A stretch of 64,000 nt of DNA, taken from the NCBI RefSeq assembly GCF_050633145.1, contig NZ_JBOEFY010000002.1, positions 183,621 through 247,620 of the forward strand, given 5' to 3'. Numbering within the stretch: the stretch's first letter is position 1; every line of letters starts with the position of its first letter. The position numbers were made by a program, and so were the translations under genes. Positions 7,923-16,742 of the stretch are shown one piece after another. Source of the DNA: Kordia sp050633145. Its GTDB lineage: Bacteria > Bacteroidota > Bacteroidia > Flavobacteriales > Flavobacteriaceae. The notes under the pieces are model-generated. The model saw only the letters and a list, made by a program, of their open reading frames with translations. It was not told the origin of the DNA and ran no database searches.

Positions 7923-8669
7923 TTACTTCTTAGAAGCCTTCTTTTTAGTTTTCTTTTTCTTCTTGTCCTTTTCTTCCGTGCAAACGCAGTTTTCCATCGT
8001 ATTTTTCATTTCTTTACTACTTTCTTCACAGAATTCGTTAGCACTCGTAGCTGGATCATTCAGTCCAAAAGAACAGTATTTATCTCCACTACTTCCGCAA
8101 GATTCTCCTCTTCCATTCGCTTCTAACCATTTTACTGGCGGTCCATATTTAAAAGGTGCATCACTTACCGTTCTACGAGATTTATCCATACGATCTTCAA
8201 ACAGTTTACGTGCCAATTGCCAAACACTTCTTCCTTTGTTTGGTCCTTGTGTAATGAAACGTTCTGCCGGAATCGGTGTTCCGCAACTTCCTTGCCATGC
8301 ACAATCGTTTGCACCTGGTTTACATTGCTCTTCTGTATCTCCGTATAATCCGCATCCTCCTTGACCACGACAATTGTTTAAGGTATGACAACTATGAACT
8401 TGCGTTGCGCAATATCCTGTTCCTGCACAATCATTTGTTCCATAACGATCATGTCCTTTACAGGCATTTAATCCCATACATGCATGTAGTTCTAAAGGCA
8501 CAGCAATGTCTTTTTGTTTTGACGGTGTAGTTGTTCCGCTACCACCACAACCATTAGATCCACTACTACTGCCACTGCTACAACTATTTGATCCGCTACT
8601 ACTTCCTCCGCTGCTTCCACAACTATTTGCTCCGCAGCTATTTACTGCGCTATATTTAAAATTTTTCAT
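7923..8669 (-). CDS. large Cys-rich protein, candidate MNIO substrate (RiPP-like precursor)
   Basis: The 248-residue protein has 19 cysteines and no secretion signal. The first 45 residues are almost only Gly, Ser, Asn and Cys. The centre (residues 60-130) carries three copies of the pattern N-x-C-x3-G-x-C (Cys81/87, Cys100/106, Cys123/129) with further Cys at 64, 70, 94 and 116. A Cys-free helical segment follows (about 140-165, RSVWQLARKLFEDRM), then five more Cys and a lysine-rich tail (KKKKKTKKKASKK). Repeated Cys-Gly motifs next to an MNIO gene are the hallmark of bufferin-type substrates (CKGxxxC-like motifs), but this protein is much longer than usual precursors. It lies 17 bases downstream of the ferritin-like gene. 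It could instead be a metal-binding structural protein. The substrate role is inferred. Confidence 0.75.
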   Translation of the reverse strand: MKNFKYSAVNSCGANSCGSSGGSSSGSNSCSSGSSSGSNGCGGSGTTTPSKQKDIAVPLELHACMGLNACKGHDRYGTNDCAGTGYCATQVHSCHTLNNCRGQGGCGLYGDTEEQCKPGANDCAWQGSCGTPIPAERFITQGPNKGRSVWQLARKLFEDRMDKSRRTVSDAPFKYGPPVKWLEANGRGESCGSSGDKYCSFGLNDPATSANEFCEESSKEMKNTMENCVCTEEKDKKKKKTKKKASKK

Positions 8670-8686
8670 CTCTTTACTGCTTTTAA

Positions 8687-10189
8687 TTATAAAATCCCTT
8701 TGTTGTTTTCTACTAAATATGCTTCAAGTGGCACATCTGGTAAGTCTTTGATTCTGCTCAATAACGTTTGAGATACAATTGGACTTGATGCCATTGCAAT
8801 TCCAGCTAAGTCTATTATTTGCGATTTTGGACTCGAAGAGTTTGCAAAGTCATAGTCTTCTAAAGTTGCAGCAACGCTTTGTTTTTCACCGCTACTATCA
8901 GTATAACTTAATCCAGACATCGTTCCACATAAGTTGTCTAGCAACCAAATCATAGATTTGTGAATTCCAAACATAAAGATTTCATATTGTTTGTGACCAG
9001 CAGTTTTGTAACATGCTTCTGCCATTATAAATATATATGTATAAATTGCATTCGTAAGATTTGAAACATCTTGAATGGCTTTTGGATAGTTTGAAGTACT
9101 TGGGTTTTTAGGAAGATCTTTTACGAAGTATTTTGTAAAATCGAAATTCTTAGTGTTCAAGAACGTATTTAATTCGCTATTTTTTCTTTGAATAGTACAG
9201 TATACTTCTAAGAATTTATCAAAGTGCGATAGTTCTTTTTTATTTTTATCATCATAATCACCAGAGTTTGTTCCTTCATCTCCAACTGGAGTTACTGGAC
9301 ATACTACTTTTCCATCTGGTGTTAAGTGATCGCCAACGATTTCTATTTTTCCTTTTGGTGTGTATAAAGGCGTTTTTGATCCTTCTCCTTGCTCAATGAT
9401 TTCATTCATTGCATGGATTGCAGAGTCTTTACCTTTTACATGTACCAATCCGCCACTATCATCCGCATTTGGAAATTGTGGCTTGTGGTTTTCATCATAA
9501 TAGATCGTATCAATATTATTTTGTGCATAGTATCCTTTTTCAGGAAGTAGTTGTGGCGCATCTCCATTAAAATCTGAATCTTTCAATTCTGTTTTAATAC
9601 AGTTTATGATTTGATCGTAGTATTCACCAATTGTAGTATACTCAATCGCTTGTCCTTTTTCTGCTTTATCAACATTGAATGGAAGTGGACTTTCAATCAG
9701 CAGAAATGCATGCAATTGTTCTAACGAAAGTTTCCCTCTATTAATTTCAAACGCAGGAACATGTCCTGGTAAATATGCTGGCCAAACTTTTGGTGTTTTC
9801 CCAACTAATGACGGAATTCCTCCATACGGTGGTTTTAAAGCGTTTTTAATGTTGGAAGATAATGACATATGTAACATTTCTTCTACTGCTACACTCATAA
9901 TTAATCCACCTGCTTTGTTGGCAAAAACCATAATTTCTAATGCCAATTGTGCTGCTGCTTGTTGCAGTTCGGCATCTGTCCTTTTGTTTTTCTTACCTTT
10001 TTGACTCGCTTTCATGTCTGAAAGAATATGTGCTTCCACATCAGACTGCGAGGGATTTCTATTGATTGAATAGTAGGTGTACAAATACACTGGAATTGTG
10101 GCAATCTCAATTTCAATAGCTTGCTGCATTGCTTGTTTGAGATTTGACTTAGTTACCGTTACTGGCAACTGAAAGAGTAGTCCATTCAT
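8687..10189 (-). CDS. ferritin-like domain protein (PF12902/VioB-like)
   Basis: Residues 1-210 match the ferritin-like domain of the iminophenyl-pyruvate dimer synthase (VioB) type. One helix carries IEIEIATIPVYLYTYYSI, with the Glu ligand and the typical IPxYL motif. Another helix (about 105-125) carries VAVEEMLHMSLSSNIKNAL, the second EExxH-type iron site, followed by YGGIPSLVGKTP. The remaining 290 residues include a beta-rich insertion and a C-terminal helical bundle and have no name I can give. The protein is cytoplasmic. It is the first gene of the minus-strand cluster with the Cys-rich protein, MNIO and DUF2063 genes, 17 bases before the Cys-rich gene. It may be a second iron-dependent tailoring enzyme, or supply or store iron; both are inference. 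Confidence 0.75.
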   Translation of the reverse strand: MNGLLFQLPVTVTKSNLKQAMQQAIEIEIATIPVYLYTYYSINRNPSQSDVEAHILSDMKASQKGKKNKRTDAELQQAAAQLALEIMVFANKAGGLIMSVAVEEMLHMSLSSNIKNALKPPYGGIPSLVGKTPKVWPAYLPGHVPAFEINRGKLSLEQLHAFLLIESPLPFNVDKAEKGQAIEYTTIGEYYDQIINCIKTELKDSDFNGDAPQLLPEKGYYAQNNIDTIYYDENHKPQFPNADDSGGLVHVKGKDSAIHAMNEIIEQGEGSKTPLYTPKGKIEIVGDHLTPDGKVVCPVTPVGDEGTNSGDYDDKNKKELSHFDKFLEVYCTIQRKNSELNTFLNTKNFDFTKYFVKDLPKNPSTSNYPKAIQDVSNLTNAIYTYIFIMAEACYKTAGHKQYEIFMFGIHKSMIWLLDNLCGTMSGLSYTDSSGEKQSVAATLEDYDFANSSSPKSQIIDLAGIAMASSPIVSQTLLSRIKDLPDVPLEAYLVENNKGIL

Positions 10190-10415
10190 AATGTTAGTTA
10201 GTTTTATTATATAGTGTTTTTTAAATGTAGGTGTTCTCTTTTATTCATAAAACCGTAGAAATACTTGTTTTATTTCTTGGATAAATTACTACAAATATTT
10301 GAGAATACAGCATTTATCATTCAACTAAGAACAAGAGAATTACATCTAAATAGTCCTTGATTATTTTTTGGCACGATTTTTTTTATATATTTTTAAACAA
10401 ATTAAATTTACTATT

Positions 10416-11192
10416 ATGAAAAAAGTATTGCTTTTTCTGATGCTTTGTGTTGCAATTCCCTCCTTTGCGCAAACTGAGTTGACAGACGAGAACGCTGAAT
10501 CTAAGTTACTCGTTAATAATGATCGATTGATCGTTTTAGATTTTTACGCAACTTGGTGTGGACCTTGTAAACGTATGGACCCAATTTTAAAAGAGTTGAA
10601 TGCAAAGTATAAGGATCGCGTTGACTTTTACAAAATAGATGTTGACAAGAGTCAGGTTGACGATGCTTTAGGAATTTCTGCGATGCCAACGTATTTGTTT
10701 ATTTATAACAGCTCAAATTTAGAACAGATTGAAGGCGCTATGAGTAAAACAAAAATGGAAAATTTGGTTAAGAAACACATGAGTGGAGATTCTGAAACAG
10801 AAATAGAAGAAACTGTTATTGAGTCTACAGAAACTGATGATGATAGTTTTTATGATGCAAGCGCTAAACATGGTGATTCTGACGAATTTAGTCAAGCTAC
10901 TTTAGATAAGATTTGGAATTCTTCTACACGATTGAATTCATTGGCTTGGCATACTTATAAAGAACATGACGATATTGGTTCGTTATTAAAAGCAATTAAA
11001 ATTGTGGAGCGTTCTATTGAATTGGAAGCTACGTATTATAATGTAGATACACATGCAGCTTTGTTATACAAAACAGGAAACTATACAAAAGCTTTAAAGA
11101 CTGCTAAAAAAGCGGTTGATATTGCAAAACGAGAAGGTTTAAGTTATGGTTCTACAACCGAATTGATTGAAAACATTATTGATAAGATGTAG
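10416..11192 (+). CDS. exported thioredoxin-domain protein with TPR-like C-terminus
   Basis: The ATG at 10416 is chosen because it starts a signal peptide (MKKVLLFLMLCVAIPSFAQ); an upstream in-frame start would bury it. Residues 20-120 are a canonical thioredoxin domain with VLDFYATWCGPCKRMDPIL (CGPC active site) and the cis-proline loop SAMPTYLF. After an acidic linker (SETEIEETVIESTETDDD), the last 90 residues form helical repeats (ALLYKTGNYTKALKTAKKAVD) like a TPR pair. It probably acts as a periplasmic disulfide reductase or chaperone. It is transcribed divergently from the ferritin/MNIO cluster with a 226-bp shared promoter region, and a strong terminator follows. Exact partners are unknown. 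Confidence 0.85.
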   Translation: MKKVLLFLMLCVAIPSFAQTELTDENAESKLLVNNDRLIVLDFYATWCGPCKRMDPILKELNAKYKDRVDFYKIDVDKSQVDDALGISAMPTYLFIYNSSNLEQIEGAMSKTKMENLVKKHMSGDSETEIEETVIESTETDDDSFYDASAKHGDSDEFSQATLDKIWNSSTRLNSLAWHTYKEHDDIGSLLKAIKIVERSIELEATYYNVDTHAALLYKTGNYTKALKTAKKAVDIAKREGLSYGSTTELIENIIDKM

Positions 11193-11212
11193 GTCTTATC
11201 ATTTTTAGATAT

Positions 11213-11244
11213 AAAAAAAAGGAAGCCAATTGGCTTCCTTTTTT
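11213..11244. terminator. bidirectional intrinsic terminator
   Basis: The palindrome AAGGAAGCCAATTGGCTTCC is flanked by an A-run and a T-run, so it can end transcription of the thioredoxin gene on the plus strand and of the YceI-like gene on the minus strand. Confidence 0.85.
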
Positions 11245-11285
11245 GTTTTAGAAATCATTTATATTGTTTAGTGTTATATAAAAAT

Positions 11286-11954
11286 TTATTGTCCCGCTTC
11301 TAAAACTGTAAATACTGTTTGATAAGTTGGAACATCAAATTTCATGTTTATATACAGTAATTTTGTTGGAACACTATCTGATTTTCCACTTACGATTTTA
11401 TCATAGTCAATTCCCCAATCAAATAGGTTTACTTGACCACTTAACACAAGCGAACTCGCCATGGCATCTTTTGAATCTCTAATACCAGTCACAAAAAACT
11501 TCACATCTTTTTCGATTCCTTTGATGGACATTTTACCATTTACTTGATACCAATCCAATCCCATCGTATATACATTCGTAGATTTGAAGGTGATTTTTTC
11601 ATTATGCTCTCCAACAAATAATCCAGGCTTTCTTATTGTTGCCGTTAATTCTTCTGCTCTGCAAACGTTAAATGTATTTGGATCTACTTCAAAAGAAATC
11701 TGCATATCTTCCAAAGGATTTCCCTGATCACTACGTGAAACAATATCTAATTTTAAATCATTTACAATACCTGCAAACGGCGTACTACAATGTCCGTGTG
11801 TTACAAATAGATTTATGGTCTGATTTTCTTTGCTTTCTACTGTTTGAAGATTTTCTTTTTGTTCAGTATTTGATTCGCTTTTAGTATATCCACTAGCCAC
11901 TAGTATGATTGCTACTACGATTAATGGTAAAACAATATTCTTGATTTTTTTCAT
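11286..11954 (-). CDS. YceI-like lipid-binding domain protein
   Basis: The 222-residue exported protein has an N-terminal signal or anchor (residues 5-24, IVLPLIVVAIILVASGYTKS). The mature part has the order of features of the YceI beta-barrel family. There is an early HGHCSTPFAGIVNDLKLDI block, a mid IRKPGLFVGEHNEKITFKST strand pair and a YQVNGKMSIKGIEKDVKFFV segment that matches the conserved G.LTIKGVTKPV element of YceI. YceI proteins bind isoprenoid or fatty-acyl ligands in the periplasm. It is a single gene facing the thioredoxin gene across a shared terminator. The family call is moderate because the N-terminal half is divergent. Confidence 0.65.
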   Translation of the reverse strand: MKKIKNIVLPLIVVAIILVASGYTKSESNTEQKENLQTVESKENQTINLFVTHGHCSTPFAGIVNDLKLDIVSRSDQGNPLEDMQISFEVDPNTFNVCRAEELTATIRKPGLFVGEHNEKITFKSTNVYTMGLDWYQVNGKMSIKGIEKDVKFFVTGIRDSKDAMASSLVLSGQVNLFDWGIDYDKIVSGKSDSVPTKLLYINMKFDVPTYQTVFTVLEAGQ

Positions 11955-12054
11955 GAGTTCATTTTTTACATTTCCACGAATATAGAACGAGCTGCCTATT
12001 AAATATGTAAATCAAATGTAAAAAAAGTGTCAAAAAAGGTATTTACAAATAGAA

Positions 12055-12735
12055 TTACGGCGTCGAACTCGAAACTTGCAATATTTTTCCGTTATAGAAT
12101 TTGTTTCCGTTGAGTGAAAAATCGTAAATGTATTCTGCCATTTCCAAGGCTGTTAAAGGCGCTTTATATCCTGGGAAAGCTTCTGCCAGCATTTCTGTTT
12201 GAACTGCGCCTAGAGCCAACACATTGAACGCAATTCCTGTTTCTTTGTGTTCTTCCGCTAATAATTCTACCAAGGTAATTACAGCACCTTTTGAAGAACT
12301 ATACGCTGCCAATCCAGGGAATTTCATACTTCCTTGAATTCCACCCATAGAACTGATAGTTACAACATGACTTCCAGAAACCATGTGTGGCAATAATACA
12401 CGACTCAATTCTGCTACACCGAATACATTGACTTTGTAAATCCATTCGAAATCCTCCATGGTTGTTTCGGCAAATGGTTTATTAAGTAACGAACCTGCAT
12501 TGTGAATTACTACATCTACTTGTTCCCAGTTTTCTTTGACAAAATCTGTGACTCTACCATAATCTTCTGGTTTGCATAAATCGAATGCAAATGAGGTAAT
12601 ATTGTCATAGGTAAGATTCGAAATTGGTTTTTCATTTCTTGATAATGCTAATACATTGTATCCTGCGTTTGCGAATAAGTGTACCAGTTCAAAACCAATT
12701 CCTCTACTTGTTCCTGTAATGATGACGTTTTTCAT
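12055..12735 (-). CDS. SDR-family NAD(P)-dependent oxidoreductase
   Basis: A classical short-chain dehydrogenase: TGTSRGIG at residues 7-14 (TGxxxGxG cofactor motif), NAGS, a catalytic Ser in TISSMGG and YSSSK (YxxxK). The ATG at 12735 (MKNVIITGTSRGIG) is preferred to a GTG four codons upstream because SDRs usually start a few residues before the first strand. At about 226 residues it lacks extra domains. The substrate cannot be predicted. It is transcribed alone between the YceI-like gene and a small inverted repeat. Confidence 0.9.
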   Translation of the reverse strand: MKNVIITGTSRGIGFELVHLFANAGYNVLALSRNEKPISNLTYDNITSFAFDLCKPEDYGRVTDFVKENWEQVDVVIHNAGSLLNKPFAETTMEDFEWIYKVNVFGVAELSRVLLPHMVSGSHVVTISSMGGIQGSMKFPGLAAYSSSKGAVITLVELLAEEHKETGIAFNVLALGAVQTEMLAEAFPGYKAPLTALEMAEYIYDFSLNGNKFYNGKILQVSSSTP

Positions 12736-12758
12736 AATGAATTTCACTTAGCTTTCTG

Positions 12759-12783
12759 TCATGCTGAATCAAGTTCAGCATGA
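12759..12783. repeat. TCATGCTGAA inverted repeat
   Basis: TCATGCTGAA and TTCAGCATGA are perfect inverted repeats around a 5-base loop, between two minus-strand genes. GTCATGCTGAA-type elements are dispersed in many flavobacterial genomes. It may terminate the M28 peptidase transcript or attenuate read-through into the SDR gene. Confidence 0.6.
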
Positions 12784-12818
12784 TGCAACTATTACTTTTT
12801 AAATTTCAACTTAAAGAA

Positions 12819-13766
12819 TTACTTTGACGGTTTTAATTTGATTTCTTTACTATCAGCATTTACCGCTTTTTTTACTGCAGGAATAAACGTGTTTACAAAA
12901 GCTGCCATATGATCGAAATTCATTTTATCTGATGAATCTCCTACTTTGTGATAATGATCAAAATTGGTAAAATCAAATGTACAGAATGTTTGACTTGGCA
13001 CATTAAATTCTTTAAAGAATGGATAGTTATCAGATCTATAGAATAATTGGTATTCTTTTGCTTTAGGGAAGAAACCTACGATTTTTTTCCCTGCATATTC
13101 GTTCATCTTTTCTGCTAAATTTGATCTTTCATATCCACTAGCGTACGCTACATAGTCTTTATCGATCAATGGTACACCAACCATTTCAAAATTCAACATT
13201 AAATATAAATTTAAGTTTTCCTTTTTTAGAGTTTCTGCTAAATACTTTGAACCTAATAGTCCTTTTTCTTCCGCAGAGAATAATGTGAATAAGATGCTTC
13301 TTTTGTTGCTTTTTGTTTTTGCAAAGTATTTCGCCATTGTCAATACTGTTCCTACACCAGCTGCATTATCATTAGCTCCATTGGCAATTTTGTCATCTCC
13401 TACAGGTTCTGCAAATCCAATGTGATCGTAATGTGCACCAATGATTACAAATTCATTTTTTAAGTCTGGATCAGTTCCTTCTAGATATCCAACTACATTG
13501 AATGCATTTTTTCCTTTTACTGTAAAGCTATCACGATATGTATCAAAGTATGGTTTTACACCTAAATCTTTAAAGTAGTTTTCAATATAACTTGCTGCTT
13601 TTTCAATTCCTTCACTTCCTGTGTCTCTTCCTTCCAATTCATCAGAAGCTAAATAGGTTACAATGTCATCTACTTCTTGCGCTTTAATAACAATTTCTTT
13701 TGTTCCACAAGAGATGATTGATAATGACACAAGACAGATTCCTAATATGTTTTTTAAGTGTTTCAT
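12819..13766 (-). CDS. M28-family zinc aminopeptidase lipoprotein
   Basis: The signal MKHLKNILGICLVSLSIISCGT ends in a lipobox with Cys20. The peptidase domain shows the two-zinc ligand series of family M28: HYDHIG, NGANDNAAGVG (bridging Asp), SAEEKGLLGS (catalytic Glu and ligand Glu), a metal-ligand region near YRSDNYPF and the late DHYHKVGDSSDK. It is predicted to be an exported aminopeptidase that degrades peptides in the periplasm or at the cell surface. The length of 315 residues is normal for the small members without a PA domain. It is a single gene preceded by the pyruvate dehydrogenase terminator. Confidence 0.9.
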   Translation of the reverse strand: MKHLKNILGICLVSLSIISCGTKEIVIKAQEVDDIVTYLASDELEGRDTGSEGIEKAASYIENYFKDLGVKPYFDTYRDSFTVKGKNAFNVVGYLEGTDPDLKNEFVIIGAHYDHIGFAEPVGDDKIANGANDNAAGVGTVLTMAKYFAKTKSNKRSILFTLFSAEEKGLLGSKYLAETLKKENLNLYLMLNFEMVGVPLIDKDYVAYASGYERSNLAEKMNEYAGKKIVGFFPKAKEYQLFYRSDNYPFFKEFNVPSQTFCTFDFTNFDHYHKVGDSSDKMNFDHMAAFVNTFIPAVKKAVNADSKEIKLKPSK

Positions 13767-13804
13767 GATTGCTGTTTTTTTTTTGATTGGTGATTGATTT
13801 AAAC

Positions 13805-13832
13805 AAAAAATCCCACTTGCGTGGGATTTTTT
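13805..13832 (-). terminator. intrinsic terminator after pdhC
   Basis: TCCCAC and GTGGGA pair around TTGC with A/T runs on both sides, 13 bases past the stop codon of the E2 gene. Confidence 0.8.
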
Positions 13833-13845
13833 ATGTGATATATTG

Positions 13846-15480
13846 TTATGCTAACATCGTCACAGGATTTTCTACATACTGTTTTACTGTTTGTAAAAAT
13901 TGTGCTCCTGTTGCGCCATCTACTGTTCTGTGATCGCACGCTAGTGTTACTTTCATTGTATTTCCTACTACAATTTCTCCGTTTTTCACTACTGGTTTTT
14001 GTACAATAGTTCCGACCGATAAAATTGCTGAGTTTGGCTGATTGATGATCGAAGTGAATTCTAAGATTCCAAACATTCCTAAGTTAGAAATGGTGAATGT
14101 ACTTCCGTCCATTTCTGCTGGAGAAATCTTTTTGTTTCTTGCTTTCCCTGCCAATTCACGAACTTTACCACCAATGGTTGTTAGACTCATTTGGTCAGCA
14201 AATTTCAATACTGGCACTAACAATCCTTCGTCAACTGCTACTGCAACTCCAACGTGAATGTGTTTGTGATAGATTGTGGATGCATCACTCCAAGTTGTAT
14301 TTACTTGCGGATGCTTACGTAATGCCATTGCACAGGCTTTTACAATCATATCGTTAAATGATACTTTAATATCTGGAATTGCATTAATTGTTTTTCTAGA
14401 AGCAATTGCGTTGTCCATGTCCAATTCTACCGTAAGGTAATAATGTGGCGCGGCAAATTTAGATTCACCTAAGCGACGTGCAATTGTTTTACGCATTTGC
14501 GAGTTTTTCACTTCTTCGCTACTTTCTTCTCCTGCTGGCACAAATGGTGTCACTGTAACAGTTTCTTTTGCTGCTGGAGCAGAACTTGCTGGTGTTGCCA
14601 CTGGAGCTGCTACCGCTGCAGGAGTAAAGTTTTCTACGTCACGTTTTACAATACGTCCGTGATCTCCACTTCCTTGTACTTGCGATAAATCAATTCCTTT
14701 GTCTGCTGCTATTTTCTTAGCCAATGGCGAAGCGATGATTCTACCATTTGAAGAAACGTTTCCAGAAGCTTTTGGAGCTTCCGCTTTTACTTCTGCTGGC
14801 GCTGTTGTAGTTTCTTTTGGAGCTTCTGCTGATGAATCGTTTCCCGAAGTTGCTGCTTTTAATACAGTATCGACATCAGTTCCTTTTTCTCCAATTACAG
14901 CTAATATACTATCTACTGGTGCAGTTTCTCCTTCTTTGACTCCTATATATAAAAGTGTTCCTTCATTGAAAGATTCAAACTCCATCGTAGCTTTATCAGT
15001 TTCGATTTCAGCAAGAATATCTCCTTCTTCTACATTGTCACCAACTTGTTTTAACCAAGAAGCAACTGTTCCTTCTTCCATCGTATCACTTAATCGTGGC
15101 ATTGTTACTACAATTGCTCCTGCTGGCATTGCTACTTTTTCAGTCGCTACTTCTTTTGTTTCTGCTGGTTTTTCTTCAACAACTTCAGCTGTAGCTGTTG
15201 TTCCTGATCCTGCTCCTTTTAATAAAGCATCCACATCTTCCCCTTTTTCACCAATAATGGCTAACAAAGTGTCTACTGGTGCAGTTTCTCCTTCTTGAAC
15301 ACCTATATAAAGTAATGTTCCTTCATGGAAAGACTCAAATTCCATTGTTGCTTTGTCAGTTTCAATCTCTGCGAGAATGTCACCTTCTTCAACTTTATCA
15401 CCTACTTTCTTTAACCATGACGCTACAACACCTTCTTCCATAGTGTCACTTAGTCTTGGCATGTTTATAATTTCAGCCAT
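13846..15480 (-). CDS. pdhC: pyruvate dehydrogenase E2, dihydrolipoamide acetyltransferase with two lipoyl domains
   Basis: Two lipoyl domains (residues 1-80 and about 122-200) each contain the lipoylated lysine in EIETDKATMEFESF; their DNA is nearly duplicate. They are joined by Ala/Glu/Pro-rich linkers. A peripheral-subunit-binding domain follows (about 250-285, IASPLAKKIAADKGIDL). The catalytic acetyltransferase domain ends in the active-site HRTVDG (about 518). The enzyme transfers acetyl groups from E1 to CoA in the pyruvate dehydrogenase complex. It is six bases downstream of the E1alpha gene, and the E1beta subunit is not in this window, the usual flavobacterial arrangement. An open frame of 199 codons on the opposite strand at 14699-15298 is a shadow of the repetitive linkers. 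Confidence 0.96.
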   Translation of the reverse strand: MAEIINMPRLSDTMEEGVVASWLKKVGDKVEEGDILAEIETDKATMEFESFHEGTLLYIGVQEGETAPVDTLLAIIGEKGEDVDALLKGAGSGTTATAEVVEEKPAETKEVATEKVAMPAGAIVVTMPRLSDTMEEGTVASWLKQVGDNVEEGDILAEIETDKATMEFESFNEGTLLYIGVKEGETAPVDSILAVIGEKGTDVDTVLKAATSGNDSSAEAPKETTTAPAEVKAEAPKASGNVSSNGRIIASPLAKKIAADKGIDLSQVQGSGDHGRIVKRDVENFTPAAVAAPVATPASSAPAAKETVTVTPFVPAGEESSEEVKNSQMRKTIARRLGESKFAAPHYYLTVELDMDNAIASRKTINAIPDIKVSFNDMIVKACAMALRKHPQVNTTWSDASTIYHKHIHVGVAVAVDEGLLVPVLKFADQMSLTTIGGKVRELAGKARNKKISPAEMDGSTFTISNLGMFGILEFTSIINQPNSAILSVGTIVQKPVVKNGEIVVGNTMKVTLACDHRTVDGATGAQFLQTVKQYVENPVTMLA

Positions 15481-15486
15481 GTTTTA

Positions 15487-16485
15487 TTATAGTTTATGAG
15501 GTAAAAATGGATAATCTTTTTGTTCGTACACTGCATCGTACATTAAGCTTTTCTCTGGATATGGAGATTCTTCAGCGAATTTTTCACATTCTTTTACTAA
15601 ATCTTTCACACGTTTATCCATTGCTGAGATATCATCTTCAGTAGCGAATTCCTTTTCTAGTAATACTTCCTTTACTTGCGTAATAGGATCTATTTTTTTG
15701 TATTCTGCTACTTCGTCTTTTGTTCTGTAGTGTTGTGCATCAGACATTGAATGTCCTCTGTAACGGTAGGTTTTCATTTCTAAAAATGTTGGTCCGTCAC
15801 CGCGTCTTGCTCTTTCTACAGCTTCGTGTACAGCTTCTGCTACTTTTACAGGATTCATTCCGTCTACTGGTCCACAAGGCATTTCATATCCTAAACCAAG
15901 TTTCCAGATATCTGTATGATTTGCTGTTCTTTCTACAGAAGTTCCCATAGCATATCCGTTGTTTTCACAAATGAATACTACTGGAAGTTTCCAGTTCATT
16001 GCCATGTTGAATGTTTCGTGTAACGATCCTTGACGAACGGCTCCATCTCCCATATAACATAAGGTTACAGCTCCTCTTTTAAAGTATTTATCAGCAAATG
16101 CCAATCCTGCACCTAATGGAATTTGTCCACCAACAATTCCGTGTCCACCATAAAACCCTTTGTCTGGCGCAAAAATATGCATAGAACCTCCAAGACCTTG
16201 TGATGTTCCTGTAGCTTTTCCATACAATTCTGCCATCACTTTTTTTGGATCAACGCCCATTCCTATTGGTTGAACGTGATTCCTATATGCTGTAATCATT
16301 TTATCTTTTGATAAATCCATTGCATGCAAAGATCCTGCTAATACAGCTTCTTGACCATTGTATAAGTGAAGAAATCCACGTACTTTTTGCTGAATGTATA
16401 CAGCGGCAAGCTTGTCCTCAAATTTTCTCCAAAATAACATATCCTCGTACCATTTGAGGTATACTTCTTTAGTGATTTTTTCCAT
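15487..16485 (-). CDS. pdhA: pyruvate dehydrogenase E1 component, alpha subunit
   Basis: The thiamine diphosphate-binding motif is visible as GDGAVRQGSLHETFNMAMNW (GDG...N), with the phosphorylation-loop-like YRYRGHSMSDAQHYRT and the N-terminal FLHLYNGQEAV. The E1alpha/beta heterotetramer decarboxylates pyruvate and reductively acetylates the lipoyl group of E2 encoded by the next gene. The length of 332 residues is typical. It is the first gene of the pdhA-pdhC transcript; about 257 bases of AT-rich DNA separate it from cytidine deaminase. Confidence 0.96.
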   Translation of the reverse strand: MEKITKEVYLKWYEDMLFWRKFEDKLAAVYIQQKVRGFLHLYNGQEAVLAGSLHAMDLSKDKMITAYRNHVQPIGMGVDPKKVMAELYGKATGTSQGLGGSMHIFAPDKGFYGGHGIVGGQIPLGAGLAFADKYFKRGAVTLCYMGDGAVRQGSLHETFNMAMNWKLPVVFICENNGYAMGTSVERTANHTDIWKLGLGYEMPCGPVDGMNPVKVAEAVHEAVERARRGDGPTFLEMKTYRYRGHSMSDAQHYRTKDEVAEYKKIDPITQVKEVLLEKEFATEDDISAMDKRVKDLVKECEKFAEESPYPEKSLMYDAVYEQKDYPFLPHKL

Positions 16486-16742
16486 TTATTTCAAATTGGT
16501 TGGCTTTGTGATTTTCGTGAATCGCAAATCCGTTTTTTAGGGTTTACTAAATTCTTGTTGTTTGTTTGATATACAAGTAACAAAAATACTATTTTAATGA
16601 TAAGTGAAAAAATGTAGCGACAAATTATCGCATTTTTAACACGATTTATTCTTTCGAAAACGTTATCGAAAAGTATAAAGTTATCTACAAGATTCGCTTT
16701 AGACTTAAATCTTTAACATTTTAACTAATTTCTTCACGTTTT

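Noticed and set aside
7870..8364. 164-codon plus-strand frame across the Cys-rich gene
   Set aside because: Shadow of the Cys-rich candidate substrate; the minus-strand frame has ordered Cys motifs and sits in a consistent cluster.
14699..15298. 199-codon open frame opposite the pyruvate dehydrogenase E2 gene
   Set aside because: It is antisense to the two lipoyl domains and their Ala/Glu-rich linkers, which leave opposite strands free of stops. It has no start-site features.
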